NCBI RefSeq assembly: GCF_900636965.1 | Contig: NZ_LR134331.1 | Location: 2,914,001 to 2,978,000, forward strand | Direction: 5' to 3' | Source: Lacticaseibacillus rhamnosus | GTDB taxonomy: Bacteria; Bacillota; Bacilli; Lactobacillales; Lactobacillaceae | DNA: 64,000 nt | Notes under the pieces: generated by a model | The model's database searches: none | The model's input: only the letters and a program-made list of their open reading frames with translations | What the model was told of the DNA's origin: nothing | Made by a program: the position numbers and the translations under genes | Part shown: positions 34,872 through 43,471 of the stretch, in pieces | Position numbering within the stretch: position 1 is the stretch's first letter | Layout: each line of letters begins with the position of its first letter

Positions 34872-35132
34872 ATGTTAGAACAATCGACAATGCATCCTGT
34901 GGTTTGGATCAATCAACATACTTATATCAGTATCGTTAAGAATGCGGACTACAATTTAGAAGTTTGGGAGATTACCGCCGAAAATCGGCAGCATCGGATG
35001 GCTCGGATGAACTACAAATATCATCGCGATAATTTCGCCGGGTTTATCTATCGGCTCTTTCCGCAGATCGATCTCATTCAAATTCACAATATTCAAAAGA
35101 AGCTTAATCCCTATTTTGATTTAGAAGTTTAG
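34872..35132 (+). CDS. Small soluble protein of unknown function
   Basis: 86 residues, no signal or membrane segment, rich in aromatic residues and His (WEITAENRQHRMARMNYKYH). GGAGGGG precedes the ATG with good spacing. I do not recognise the family. It is followed after ten bases by a second small gene encoding a membrane protein, so the two probably form a unit under a promoter with a leader hairpin. Confidence 0.6.
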   Translation: MLEQSTMHPVVWINQHTYISIVKNADYNLEVWEITAENRQHRMARMNYKYHRDNFAGFIYRLFPQIDLIQIHNIQKKLNPYFDLEV

Positions 35133-35142
35133 AGGTGTTCAC

Positions 35143-35319
35143 ATGGATAGTCTGGTTTTGCAACTGTTAATCATGGTCGTAGTCGCCTTGGTCATGACGT
35201 TAACGATTATTATTGCGGAATGGCGCACTAAGACGTTCAAAACATGGCAGATTAGCGTTCAATCCGTGGTTGCGGTGTTGTTATTAGCCATCGGTATCAG
35301 TTTGCTGACGGTTCGCTGA
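35143..35319 (+). CDS. 58-residue two-helix membrane protein
   Basis: A short gene read directly from the sequence: ATG at 35143 with AGAGGTG ahead and TGA at 35317-35319. It encodes two hydrophobic helices (LVLQLLIMVVVALVMTLTII and SVVAVLLLAIGISLLTV) joined by a charged loop (AEWRTKTFKTWQ). Family unknown. Its placement ten bases after the 86-residue gene suggests co-translation. Confidence 0.55.
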   Translation: MDSLVLQLLIMVVVALVMTLTIIIAEWRTKTFKTWQISVQSVVAVLLLAIGISLLTVR

Positions 35320-35647
35320 TTTAGAAAACCTGATTGCGATGCTGCCAAGTATGGCATTACGATCTGCTTGGTATCTATCGAATGTCACAACGCCCAGTGA
35401 TATTTTGACAACCTAGCCAAGCTACCGACTGCCACTGAAAAGCACGCTAAGAAAGAAACCAGCATTAATAAGCTATGTACATCCTGCTAAGCTAATCGGC
35501 TTTCGAGAAGACGTATCTTGTCACTCGAAGGTCGATTTTCATATTCATGCCCTATTTAGGTGCTTACTTTAAAAAATAGTCGTTATTTGCGGTAACATTT
35601 AAACTTCTATGATAAAATTAAGCAAAAATCACAGAGGGGGCGTTTGT
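35320..35647. other. Gene-free stretch
   Basis: 328 bp with no gene I can support. An AT-rich promoter-like segment (TTGCGG, 17 bp, TGATAA, near 35586-35614) precedes the next gene. No clear terminator is seen for the small gene upstream. Confidence 0.4.
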
Positions 35648-36424
35648 ATGCATCATTTGGAAATCCCTGCTTCGATCGCACAACAGTTGGTTGATGGTTT
35701 AATGGGCGGCTATAAGGATTACCTTGCTGAGCGTAAGCAGAAACAGCAGTCTTTGACTATTAGCGGTGCGTTTGCCTGGACCCGGAGCAATTTCATCGAC
35801 TCTAAGATTAGCGAACTAGTCAGTAAGGAACCTTCAATTAGTAGTCAACCCGATAAGGCCGGATACGCTTGGGAATACATTCAATTTATCCACGAACAAA
35901 GCAATCATCGCTCATTGATCATTGTTAAAAATGCGCGGCAGCTAAAGCGTCGATTCAATAATACGAATACGACTGTAGACAAAAATAATTATCTTTATCA
36001 ATTAGCCGGCATCAATAATGAGTTGAGTGCAGCCGGCTTACTAAGCAGTCGGCAAACTAATGGCGTCATTCAGCTGGAACTAGCTTTGCCTGATACCAAC
36101 AATGCTGTTGTAAGTCTCATGAATCAAACAGCTCAAAAATCATCACCGTTCTCAAAATTCTACATTGTGACTTACGCGGTAGATAACGACAGCAAAATGA
36201 TCAAGCATATTGAACTAACGATGCCGAATCAAACCGAAATGACTTTGAAACCCATTCAAGACTTAACCCCTTTAATCAAACACAGTCCATTCCAGATCAG
36301 CCTTGAGGAAGTTGAGCCGATTCAGTCTGATCAGGTGCCCGACGCAGCATATGAACAAAACACCCTGTTTGGCTACGAAATTAATGCTGATCCGGAAACA
36401 GAAATGGAGGCAGACGCTGAATAG
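35648..36424 (+). CDS. Partner protein of an HTH-metalloprotease gene, unknown function
   Basis: 258 residues from the ATG at 35648 (AGAGGGGG ahead). It is soluble, with an N-terminal helical part (HHLEIPASIAQQLVDGLMGGYKDY), a Lys/Arg-rich middle (KNARQLKRRFNNTN) and an acidic C-terminal tail ending in ETEMEADAE. No catalytic motif is apparent. It resembles uncharacterised proteins found beside XRE-IrrE genes, though I cannot name the family with confidence. The next gene starts 11 bases later, so the pair is an operon. Confidence 0.55.
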   Translation: MHHLEIPASIAQQLVDGLMGGYKDYLAERKQKQQSLTISGAFAWTRSNFIDSKISELVSKEPSISSQPDKAGYAWEYIQFIHEQSNHRSLIIVKNARQLKRRFNNTNTTVDKNNYLYQLAGINNELSAAGLLSSRQTNGVIQLELALPDTNNAVVSLMNQTAQKSSPFSKFYIVTYAVDNDSKMIKHIELTMPNQTEMTLKPIQDLTPLIKHSPFQISLEEVEPIQSDQVPDAAYEQNTLFGYEINADPETEMEADAE

Positions 36425-36435
36425 CGGCAATTAAT

Positions 36436-37617
36436 ATGTTTATTGGTTCAAAACTCCAGGCCCTACGAGAATTAAACGGCTATACACGTAAAGAATTAAG
36501 TGATGTCATTGGCGTCACCCAGCAGGCTGTCTGGCAATACGAAAACGACAATGTCATGCCGAAAATAGAAATTCTAAACACATTTCAAAAAATTTTTAAC
36601 GTCGAAATGCTCTTTTTAATAAGCGGAAGCGCCCCGAAACACGTTGTCCATGAAGAAAAAATAGCCTTCAGAACATCTGACCATTCAAGTCGCAAAAAGA
36701 CTAAATTAGAAGCACGCTACTTAGACTTTGCCGATGACCTGACAAGTTATTTTGAACAGTTCGTCCGCACCAGCCCCACCGGATTTGATCAGCTTCAAAA
36801 ACTGGTCCATCAGTTGGTACTAAATCAGCATGAGCCTTCACCGATTCGCAAAGTGGCAAAAGTAGCACGAAATTTTTTAAAACTTCAGGATAATCATGAC
36901 TTAATGGCCAAGCTTGAACAAATAGGCATTTATATTGTTGAAAAAGATCTCGGTAGTGATATTGATGCCTATTCAACGATTGCTGACAGCGGCCGTGCCT
37001 GGATTGTATTGGGTTCCATCAAGAAATCAGCAGTTCGGCGTAATTTTGATCTTGCCCACGAATTAGGTCATTTACTGCTCCACAAGACGCTTGATTTCGA
37101 TGAATTAACCCCCTCCGAATATAAGCAAATTGAGCACGAAGCCCACACATTTGCTGCTGAATTACTTCTGCCACTTGAAGACTTTACACATGATTTCAAG
37201 GCGCTGTATCGCCGTTCAAATCCTGATTACTACCTTGACTTAAAACGTAAATATCAGGTTTCAATTGTTGCTATGGCAATGCACGCCTATGATCTTGGGC
37301 TGATGAGTTATCAAGAACAGCGCTATTTCTTTGGGCAACGCAATAAAAAAGGATACCGATTAATGGAACCTCTAGATGATCAGTTGATCCCCGTACGCCC
37401 CGGCAAATTGCGTGCTTTGATCACACTGTTGTTTAATCAGCACATACTAACGCTCAATGATCTTTATCAAAGACTACATGTCCGACCTACATTTGTTACC
37501 CGCCTTTTTGCTCTGGATAGTAACTTTTTTGAGAAATATCAGCCACAGCATCAGTATGTGAATCACCATAATATTATTGCGTTCCCGCAGTCTTTCAATA
37601 GAAATTCAAGCATTTAA
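36436..37617 (+). CDS. XRE-type HTH fused to an ImmA/IrrE-like metallopeptidase
   Basis: 393 residues. The N-terminal XRE domain is at about residues 6-60 (LRELNGYTRKELSDVIGVTQQAVWQYEN). A zinc-protease domain follows with HELGH at 208-212 in FDLAHELGHLLLH and the third-ligand region EHEAHTFAAELLLP at about 233-246. ImmA/IrrE proteins cleave repressors or antitoxins to switch on mobile elements, stress responses or toxins. Here no integrase or phage gene is near, and the only obvious partner is the unknown protein encoded just upstream. A large C-terminal part (about 250-393) has no assigned role. The ribosome site is poor, suggesting coupling to the upstream gene. Confidence 0.8.
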   Translation: MFIGSKLQALRELNGYTRKELSDVIGVTQQAVWQYENDNVMPKIEILNTFQKIFNVEMLFLISGSAPKHVVHEEKIAFRTSDHSSRKKTKLEARYLDFADDLTSYFEQFVRTSPTGFDQLQKLVHQLVLNQHEPSPIRKVAKVARNFLKLQDNHDLMAKLEQIGIYIVEKDLGSDIDAYSTIADSGRAWIVLGSIKKSAVRRNFDLAHELGHLLLHKTLDFDELTPSEYKQIEHEAHTFAAELLLPLEDFTHDFKALYRRSNPDYYLDLKRKYQVSIVAMAMHAYDLGLMSYQEQRYFFGQRNKKGYRLMEPLDDQLIPVRPGKLRALITLLFNQHILTLNDLYQRLHVRPTFVTRLFALDSNFFEKYQPQHQYVNHHNIIAFPQSFNRNSSI

Positions 37618-37657
37618 TCTGCTATGTTTGGGTTATTGTCATCATCCCTAACCAATT

Positions 37658-37707
37658 AAAAACGAGTGAGTCTCTGGAGAATAAAAAACGGAGATTCACT
37701 CGTTTTT
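37658..37707. terminator. Terminator after the HTH-metalloprotease gene
   Basis: AAAACGAGTGAGTCTC and GAGATTCACTCGTTTT arms with a T5 end. The arm sequence is similar to that of the hairpin at 1057-1101 (GAGTGAGTCTC versus GAATGAGTCTCC). Confidence 0.8.
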
Positions 37708-37723
37708 GGTTTCACGTGGAACT
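37708..37723. promoter_or_regulatory. parS-like site
   Basis: GGTTTCACGTGGAACT; the 14-base core GTTTCACGTGGAAC is intact and only the outer bases differ. It follows directly after the terminator. Confidence 0.55.
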
Positions 37724-37994
37724 TTTTCAAAAAATCTTAACATCCGGTTTTTGGTGAAATCTGTTATTTCAACCATCAACTTGACGCCAAGACTCAATTG
37801 GCATAGTCGAACTGGTGACAGTGTTTGCCCCTGTATATTCTTATGATTTTATAAACGTTTTTATCATCACGAGCTAGTTTCTTAATCAACCAAACATCAT
37901 GAACTTCACAAAGTTTATGGTTGGACGTTAACCAATTCAATCCGTATACTGACACCAACAGCACGGTGACGAAATACGTTTTCACGGAGGCAGC
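37724..37994. other. Region upstream of the exporter operon
   Basis: About 270 bp, AT-rich. It probably holds the exporter promoter, but no clear -35/-10 pair stands out. A minus-strand frame of 75 codons spans it without a ribosome site. Confidence 0.4.
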
Positions 37995-39065
37995 ATGATG
38001 AAAAACAGACAGAACAAGCATAAAGGCATCTCACAACGACTGGTCATTATCGGAATCGGCGTTTTGGCAGTCATCGTTGTTACGATTATCTTTTTCGTAA
38101 CTCAGCAGAAGCAAACAAAACCGACAACTGCGCCGGCTACCCTCACGACTTATCAGGTCAAACGCCATGAGTTGCGGTTATCCGGCCAGGTACAAGCTGT
38201 CCGTTCGCAAAAGATCGATATTCCAGAAGGCACCGTCCAAAATCTCACCGTCAAAAACGGGGACACGGTCGCGGAAGGCCAACAGTTATTGACGGTCTAT
38301 CATCCCGATGTCCAGCAAAAGATTGCCACTGCCACGCAATCACTCGCAAAACAGCAACGCAGCCAAAAGCAATTGGATGACCAAATTAACCAACTGAAAA
38401 CATCGCTGAATCAACTGGCTGCAGACGATCCACAAAAATCCGAGATTCAGTCACAACTTACGGAAGCCCAAAACAATCGCCAGGATGCAGCTGCAAGTGT
38501 TGACCAAGCCACACAGGAGCTGAATCAATTGCAACAGGATCTAAACACCGCCGTTAAAGCGCCTTTTGCCGGCCGCTTATATATCGACTATCAATCAAAT
38601 GGCAGTCAAAGCATCACGGAAACCTCTTCAGACATGGAGGCAGTCGGCGAAGTGTCCGAATTTGATTACAATGATGTCAAAGTGGGACAAAGCGCAACCG
38701 TCCAGGCACTTTCAACGAAGACGAAACAAACAACGGCGATTGATTTTATTAGTAGTGATCCCGCCAAATCCAGTAAGCCGAATCTGGCTAAATATGAAGT
38801 GACGGCCAAACTGGATCAAGGCTTCCTCAATGGTCAGTCTGTCAGCATCATCTTGCCATTAGGCGGCCTCGAGATCCCTAAAACCGCTGTCCGTCAAGGT
38901 GCTGTCTATAAAGTCGTCAATGGTCGTGCTGTCCGGACTAAGATCACTTATACCAAAAAAGACAACATGTATGAAGTTACTGAAGGTCTCGACAGCGGCG
39001 ATCGCATCCTCCAAAGTCCGACCAAGTCAATCAAAAACGGAGCGAAGGTGACTGTCGATGATTGA
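37995..39065 (+). CDS. HlyD/MacA-like membrane-fusion (adaptor) protein
   Basis: 356 residues: a membrane anchor at about residues 16-35, a lipoyl-like half-motif (VQNLTVKNGDTVAEGQQLLTVYHPD), a coiled-coil hairpin rich in Gln/Leu (about 110-190), the second lipoyl half, and a beta-barrel C-terminus. In Gram-positives such adaptors act with an ATPase and a MacB-like permease (YknXYZ-type) to expel peptides. It begins the three-gene operon with GGAGGCAGC before tandem ATGs, and its end overlaps the ATPase start by eight bases. Confidence 0.88.
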   Translation: MMKNRQNKHKGISQRLVIIGIGVLAVIVVTIIFFVTQQKQTKPTTAPATLTTYQVKRHELRLSGQVQAVRSQKIDIPEGTVQNLTVKNGDTVAEGQQLLTVYHPDVQQKIATATQSLAKQQRSQKQLDDQINQLKTSLNQLAADDPQKSEIQSQLTEAQNNRQDAAASVDQATQELNQLQQDLNTAVKAPFAGRLYIDYQSNGSQSITETSSDMEAVGEVSEFDYNDVKVGQSATVQALSTKTKQTTAIDFISSDPAKSSKPNLAKYEVTAKLDQGFLNGQSVSIILPLGGLEIPKTAVRQGAVYKVVNGRAVRTKITYTKKDNMYEVTEGLDSGDRILQSPTKSIKNGAKVTVDD

Positions 39066-39747
39066 CCTTCAAAATGTCAATAAGAGTTACGGCCAAGGTG
39101 ATACCGCTTTTCACGTTCTCAAGGATATTAATCTGCACATCGACCAAGGCGAGTTTGTCGCGATCATGGGGCCTTCCGGATCCGGAAAGACAACGCTGAT
39201 CAACATCATTGGATTTCTTGATACGGCATTTGAGGGCAAATATCTTTTTGAAGACGAAAATGTCGCCAACTTCAATGCCACAACCGCCTCACATATGCGC
39301 AATCGTAATGTCGGCTTTGTTTTTCAAAACTTCAGTCTGATCCATAATCTGAATATATTTGAAAATGTCCTCATTCCTCTAAGTTATGGTGGTAAGCGCC
39401 GATCAGAAGTTAAAGGACGAATCGCCGAGCTGCTCGATTCGGTTGGCCTTCCGGGAGTCGAAGATAAGCTGCCGCGCAATTTATCCGGTGGCCAGCAGCA
39501 ACGTGTGGCCATTGCCCGCGCGCTGGCGAATTCGCCGCAATTTCTGATTGCCGATGAACCGACCGGCGCTTTAGACAGCCATACTTCAGAAGATATTATG
39601 CAACTTTTCAAAAAACTGCACCGACAAGGCGGTACGATCATTATGGTCACCCATGATGAACATGTGGCGCTGGAAAGTGACCGTATGATCAAGGTCCTGG
39701 ATGGCCAGATCATCAGTGACACGGAGGTGGCCCATGCGACTAACTGA
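39058..39747 (+). CDS. ABC transporter ATPase of the MacB/LolD type
   Basis: 229 residues. Walker A GPSGSGKTT at about 38-46, Q-loop NVGFVFQNFSL, signature LSGGQQQRVAIARAL, Walker B LIADEPTGALD and switch His in MVTHDEH. It would power the permease encoded next. The ATG overlaps the adaptor stop, and its own end overlaps the permease start by 14 bases, so the three products are translated together. Confidence 0.93.
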   Translation: MIDLQNVNKSYGQGDTAFHVLKDINLHIDQGEFVAIMGPSGSGKTTLINIIGFLDTAFEGKYLFEDENVANFNATTASHMRNRNVGFVFQNFSLIHNLNIFENVLIPLSYGGKRRSEVKGRIAELLDSVGLPGVEDKLPRNLSGGQQQRVAIARALANSPQFLIADEPTGALDSHTSEDIMQLFKKLHRQGGTIIMVTHDEHVALESDRMIKVLDGQIISDTEVAHATN

Positions 39748-40927
39748 GCTGATTCGAATTTCTTTTCGCGCATTGGCAGCTAACAAGCGGCGCAGTTTCC
39801 TGACCATGCTGGGGATTATCATCGGTATTGCCTCAGTGGTGACCATCCTGTCGTTAGGTAACGGCATCAAAGCCGCGACCGTCAAAAACCTGCAAGCAGA
39901 TACACAGGGACAACAAACCGCCGAAATCACCTTTAATCCCAACAGCAGCGGTGACGCCGATGCGGGCTTTAAGGAAAGCGATGTCGCCCTTGCCAAGCAA
40001 ACCGCACCGGATAAAATCCAAAAAGTCGTCATCAAACATGAAAAAGAACGTCTGCAAGTCATGGGGCAATTAGCAAATGCCGACACCACCATGTCAGTGA
40101 CTTTAGTGAATAAAACCAAACCCAACGTTTCGCTTATCGCCGGATCCGGTTTTAATCAGGATTCCTTACAAGCAGACGGTCAGGACGCCTTGATTTCCAA
40201 GAATCTGGCCAAGAAGATTTTCCATGGTAATTCTGCCGCCTTACACTCTTCACTAATCCTAGGCACTAAAAGTTACAATATCGCTGGGGTTTTCAGCCCA
40301 CCCAAGTCTAATTATTCGGCATTAGACGTCGAAGTTCTGGTTCCGGAAAAAGCCTATCGCGCCGGTCAGCTTTCACAAGAAGGACGCAAACTTGCCATCA
40401 CCTACAAACGCGGCAGTGATGTCGGCCAACTGACCAAAAATGTCGTGAAGCAGTTAAAGAAATCCGGCAGTGAACATCGCAGTGGCAGCTATGAATACTT
40501 CGATTACGGCGAACTGCTTAAGGGAATCGGTAACGTCATCAGCGGCTTAACCTTGTTTGTCAGCGCCATTGCCGGAATTTCCCTTTTGATTGCCGGTGTC
40601 GGCGTCATGAACATGATGTACATCTCGGCCTCAGAACGTTCGCAGGAAATCGGGATCAGAATGGCAGTCGGTGCCACACCGGCCGAAATTATGAAACAGT
40701 TTCTGCTAGAGTCCGTCATGTTAACACTAACCGGTGGCATCATCGGTCTACTTGTCGGGGCCATGGATGCGTGGCTCATCGCCATGTTCCTACCCTTCAA
40801 ACCGGTTGTCACGGTTGGCTCGATTGTCGGAACCTTTGCAATTTCCAGCATCGTCGGGATCGTCTTCGGCTTGCTACCGGCAAAAAGTGCGGCTAACAAG
40901 AATTTGATTGATATTTTGAAATCGTAG
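39734..40927 (+). CDS. MacB-like ABC permease (FtsX domain)
   Basis: 397 residues from the ATG at 39734 (GGAGGTGGCCC ahead). It has an N-terminal membrane helix (RRSFLTMLGIIIGIASVVTILSLGNG), a large external domain (MacB_PCD type, about 50-260) and three C-terminal helices of the FtsX fold with SERSQEIGIRMAVGATPAEI between the first two. With the adaptor and ATPase it should form a mechanotransmission-type exporter for antimicrobial or signalling peptides. No two-component system of the Bce type is adjacent. Confidence 0.92.
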   Translation: MRLTELIRISFRALAANKRRSFLTMLGIIIGIASVVTILSLGNGIKAATVKNLQADTQGQQTAEITFNPNSSGDADAGFKESDVALAKQTAPDKIQKVVIKHEKERLQVMGQLANADTTMSVTLVNKTKPNVSLIAGSGFNQDSLQADGQDALISKNLAKKIFHGNSAALHSSLILGTKSYNIAGVFSPPKSNYSALDVEVLVPEKAYRAGQLSQEGRKLAITYKRGSDVGQLTKNVVKQLKKSGSEHRSGSYEYFDYGELLKGIGNVISGLTLFVSAIAGISLLIAGVGVMNMMYISASERSQEIGIRMAVGATPAEIMKQFLLESVMLTLTGGIIGLLVGAMDAWLIAMFLPFKPVVTVGSIVGTFAISSIVGIVFGLLPAKSAANKNLIDILKS

Positions 40928-40941
40928 TGTTTAGATGGCCG

Positions 40942-41859
40942 CTAGAAACTTACCAATATCCGTCCTTGCGAATGTGCGACTTTGGATTGCCACTGCGCTT
41001 CCCGAATCTTTTCAAATGGATAAACCGTTTGGATATGCGCTGTTAACGTTCCATCGGCTAACATCATGAGTAATTGTCGGTAGCCATTAATCCCTATCGT
41101 GCCATTGGTAAATCGAAATGTTTGGCCGGCTTTACGTAACTGAAAGTCAGGCACTGACAAGGACAATAATGCAAACTGGTCAAACATTTCAGCAAGTAAG
41201 TGCAACAATTGCGGTTGCCCTACAGTGTCAATAATCTTATTTGGAGGCGTCACCCGATGCAGTTGCGCTGCCAAGTCATGTTCATAATTCACAACGATAT
41301 CTGCGCCAAGAGAAGCGACAAAGTCATGATTGATCGTACTAGCAAGTGCGATCACCCGGGCTTGTCGTTTTTTCAATAACTGAATCAGATATGTTCCTAC
41401 CCCTCCTGAAGCGCCTGTTACTAAAACTGTATCTCCCGCTTCAACCGCTGCCGTCTGGACTGCTAACATCGCAGCATCGGCACCGCCAATAAGCGTGGCT
41501 GCCGCTTGCAAAGTTGTTGCTGCTGGCACAGGAAAAAGAAACGGTGGCAATCGTGAATCAAGATACGTTTGATTGGCGCCGCTTGGTTGCACGCCGATCA
41601 CATTTTGTCCTACCAAATGTCGGTCGCGTAACAGACCCACTGCCTGAACCACGCCCGCAAACGCATAGCCTACAGTCAATGGTAGTTTGACCGGACGCAT
41701 TTGTTTTAGCTTGCCTTCTTCTGTCATCCAATCATATGGCAAAACAGGTGTATACTTCACTTGAACCAAAGCACTCAATGGTGAAACTGCAGGTTTAGGC
41801 TTGTCGACAATTTTCAAGCCATCAATACCACTGTAATTCGTTTGAATAATCTGTTTCAT
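40942..41859 (-). CDS. Quinone oxidoreductase-like NADPH reductase (MDR superfamily)
   Basis: 305 residues of the medium-chain dehydrogenase/reductase superfamily without the catalytic zinc cysteines, as in quinone oxidoreductases. The cofactor loop is VLVTGASGGVGTYLIQLLKK near residue 145, and the GroES-like N-terminal domain includes VGYAFAGVVQAVG. It would reduce quinones or enones with NADPH. The ATG at 41859 has GAGGGAG eight bases ahead. It is convergent with the exporter operon and divergent from an HTH regulator that may control it. Confidence 0.82.
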   Translation of the reverse strand: MKQIIQTNYSGIDGLKIVDKPKPAVSPLSALVQVKYTPVLPYDWMTEEGKLKQMRPVKLPLTVGYAFAGVVQAVGLLRDRHLVGQNVIGVQPSGANQTYLDSRLPPFLFPVPAATTLQAAATLIGGADAAMLAVQTAAVEAGDTVLVTGASGGVGTYLIQLLKKRQARVIALASTINHDFVASLGADIVVNYEHDLAAQLHRVTPPNKIIDTVGQPQLLHLLAEMFDQFALLSLSVPDFQLRKAGQTFRFTNGTIGINGYRQLLMMLADGTLTAHIQTVYPFEKIREAQWQSKVAHSQGRILVSF

Positions 41860-42023
41860 TTTAAGGACTCCCTCGTATATTGATACGCCAAGTCTAGCGA
41901 GTCCGTCAGGCAAGATATAATAAGAATACTAATATTTCCGATTCGTCTATTAGTAAGCACAGATGGTTCGTTCGCTGCTTGCAATATGCGGCTGTTTGCC
42001 AACACGTCAAAGGAGGACAACTT

Positions 42024-42845
42024 GTGACAACCACTATCGGTAGCATCCTGAAACAAACCCGCAAAGCTCAAAAACTAACGCAGAAGACTGTTGCTACTGG
42101 GATCTGTTCACAAGCCATGCTTTCCGCAATCGAACATGACAAGTACATCCCTAACGTAGCGCTGACACTAGCTTTATGCCGGCGCCTTGGTCTGAGTCTT
42201 GAAACCTTAAGTTTGGCGGAAAATTACGCGATTAGTCAGACCGCTGATTTGAATGCTAAGTTGGATCGCTTATGTAATGCTCATGAATATGAGGCGTTAT
42301 TAGCTTTCTTGCAATCACCCACTACTTCAGCAGCCATTGCAACTGCCGCGCAAACCGAAGCTTACTATTACTACTTGAGTATCGCTGAATATCAAACCCA
42401 TCATCAATCAGCACTGATGCATATTCAACTGGCTTTAGCACAGCACAGTGCCGGTACACCATTGACAGTGCTAGATCGCTTAAGTTTTGCGACAAAGGCC
42501 GTTATAGAAGCGACTGCCGGTCAGAAAAAAGCAGCCGACCGCGATTTTTCAACCGCCTTTGAAGAACTTGAAACAACCGCTTATGCACCAAATCTAAATA
42601 GTTTATTCTACCTTCATGCATACACTGCATATAAAGCAGGCGACTATCTTGCATGTGCCAACCAACTGCAGGCAGGGATCGATTTTGCAACTGCACACGG
42701 CTCTCATTATATGTTGGCCAACGATTACTACCTACTTGCATCTGCTGCACAAAAGCTCAAGAATGCTGACACGCAACGTGAAGCAAGTCAGCGAGCGGCG
42801 ATTTTTAAAGAGCTTTTTGGGGATACGATTTTCCACGACTTCTAA
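42024..42845 (+). CDS. XRE/Rgg-like regulator with TPR-type C-terminus
   Basis: 273 residues from a GTG preceded by AAAGGAGGACAACTT. The N-terminal HTH (LKQTRKAQKLTQKTVATGICSQAMLSAIEHDK) is followed by a long all-helical region with repeating Tyr/Ala-rich helix pairs, as in the peptide-sensing RRNPP regulators (Rgg, PlcR, MutR). A ligand peptide gene is not seen in the neighbourhood. It is divergent from the quinone oxidoreductase gene (164-bp gap) and followed by an SRPBCC protein gene, which suggests those as targets. Confidence 0.75.
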   Translation: MTTTIGSILKQTRKAQKLTQKTVATGICSQAMLSAIEHDKYIPNVALTLALCRRLGLSLETLSLAENYAISQTADLNAKLDRLCNAHEYEALLAFLQSPTTSAAIATAAQTEAYYYYLSIAEYQTHHQSALMHIQLALAQHSAGTPLTVLDRLSFATKAVIEATAGQKKAADRDFSTAFEELETTAYAPNLNSLFYLHAYTAYKAGDYLACANQLQAGIDFATAHGSHYMLANDYYLLASAAQKLKNADTQREASQRAAIFKELFGDTIFHDF

Positions 42846-42916
42846 AATATCAGCATTCTTATTTTTATAAAGTCCCTTCTCTGCTTATTCTCAAAGTATC
42901 AAAAGAAGGGAGCTCC

Positions 42917-43348
42917 ATGATGATGAAAAACTTATTTACCAATGTTATCGCCGTTCACGCAAATGCAACCGAGGTCAAGGCTATGCTTGCCGATCCAACG
43001 CAAATGCTTAAGTGGATTCCGGAAATCGATACAGTCACTGAAGACCAAAATCAATTTCAGATTATTCGTCAAACAACCGCACTTAATCAGTCCGAAATGA
43101 TCACTGTCACAACAGCCGCTGACAGTATCACTTACCATAGTACTGAAGGCCGTCTTGCCTATGACTTGACGTTTACATTCACCACCGCTGACGATCAAAC
43201 GGTTGTGACGGAAACCTTGGCTGTACCTGAATCAACTGATACCCATCTGCCACTAAAATTACTTGCTCCGATTGCCAAACACGCATTTTACGAAAATCTA
43301 ACCAACTTTGCTACCTTGGTCGAACGCCTAGCCTACGAAACAAAATGA
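42917..43348 (+). CDS. SRPBCC/START-like ligand-binding protein
   Basis: 143 residues with the pattern of the polyketide cyclase/START-like fold: IAVHANATEVKAMLADPTQMLKWIPEI at the start (the WxxxI pattern is typical) and a long C-terminal helix (AKHAFYENLTNFATLVERLA). These proteins bind hydrophobic molecules or act as cyclases or aromatase-like enzymes; nothing narrows this. GAAGGGAG precedes triple ATGs. It ends at a strong terminator. Confidence 0.7.
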   Translation: MMMKNLFTNVIAVHANATEVKAMLADPTQMLKWIPEIDTVTEDQNQFQIIRQTTALNQSEMITVTTAADSITYHSTEGRLAYDLTFTFTTADDQTVVTETLAVPESTDTHLPLKLLAPIAKHAFYENLTNFATLVERLAYETK

Positions 43349-43361
43349 AAACTGCATAACG

Positions 43362-43392
43362 AAACCGTCGCGCAAAAGTCGCGACGGTTTTT
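43362..43392 (+). terminator. Terminator of the SRPBCC gene
   Basis: AAACCGTCGCG/CGCGACGGTTT stem with a T5 end. Confidence 0.88.
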
Positions 43393-43471
43393 GCTATCAT
43401 GACCAAGATAGCTCATGGCAGATAACGATGTGGGTTATAATCAGAACACGTCCAACCTAAAGGAGATATCC

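Noticed and set aside
37794-38021. Minus-strand frame of 75 codons upstream of the exporter operon
   Set aside because: No ribosome site, it overlaps the adaptor start, and the composition is not protein-like in its first half.
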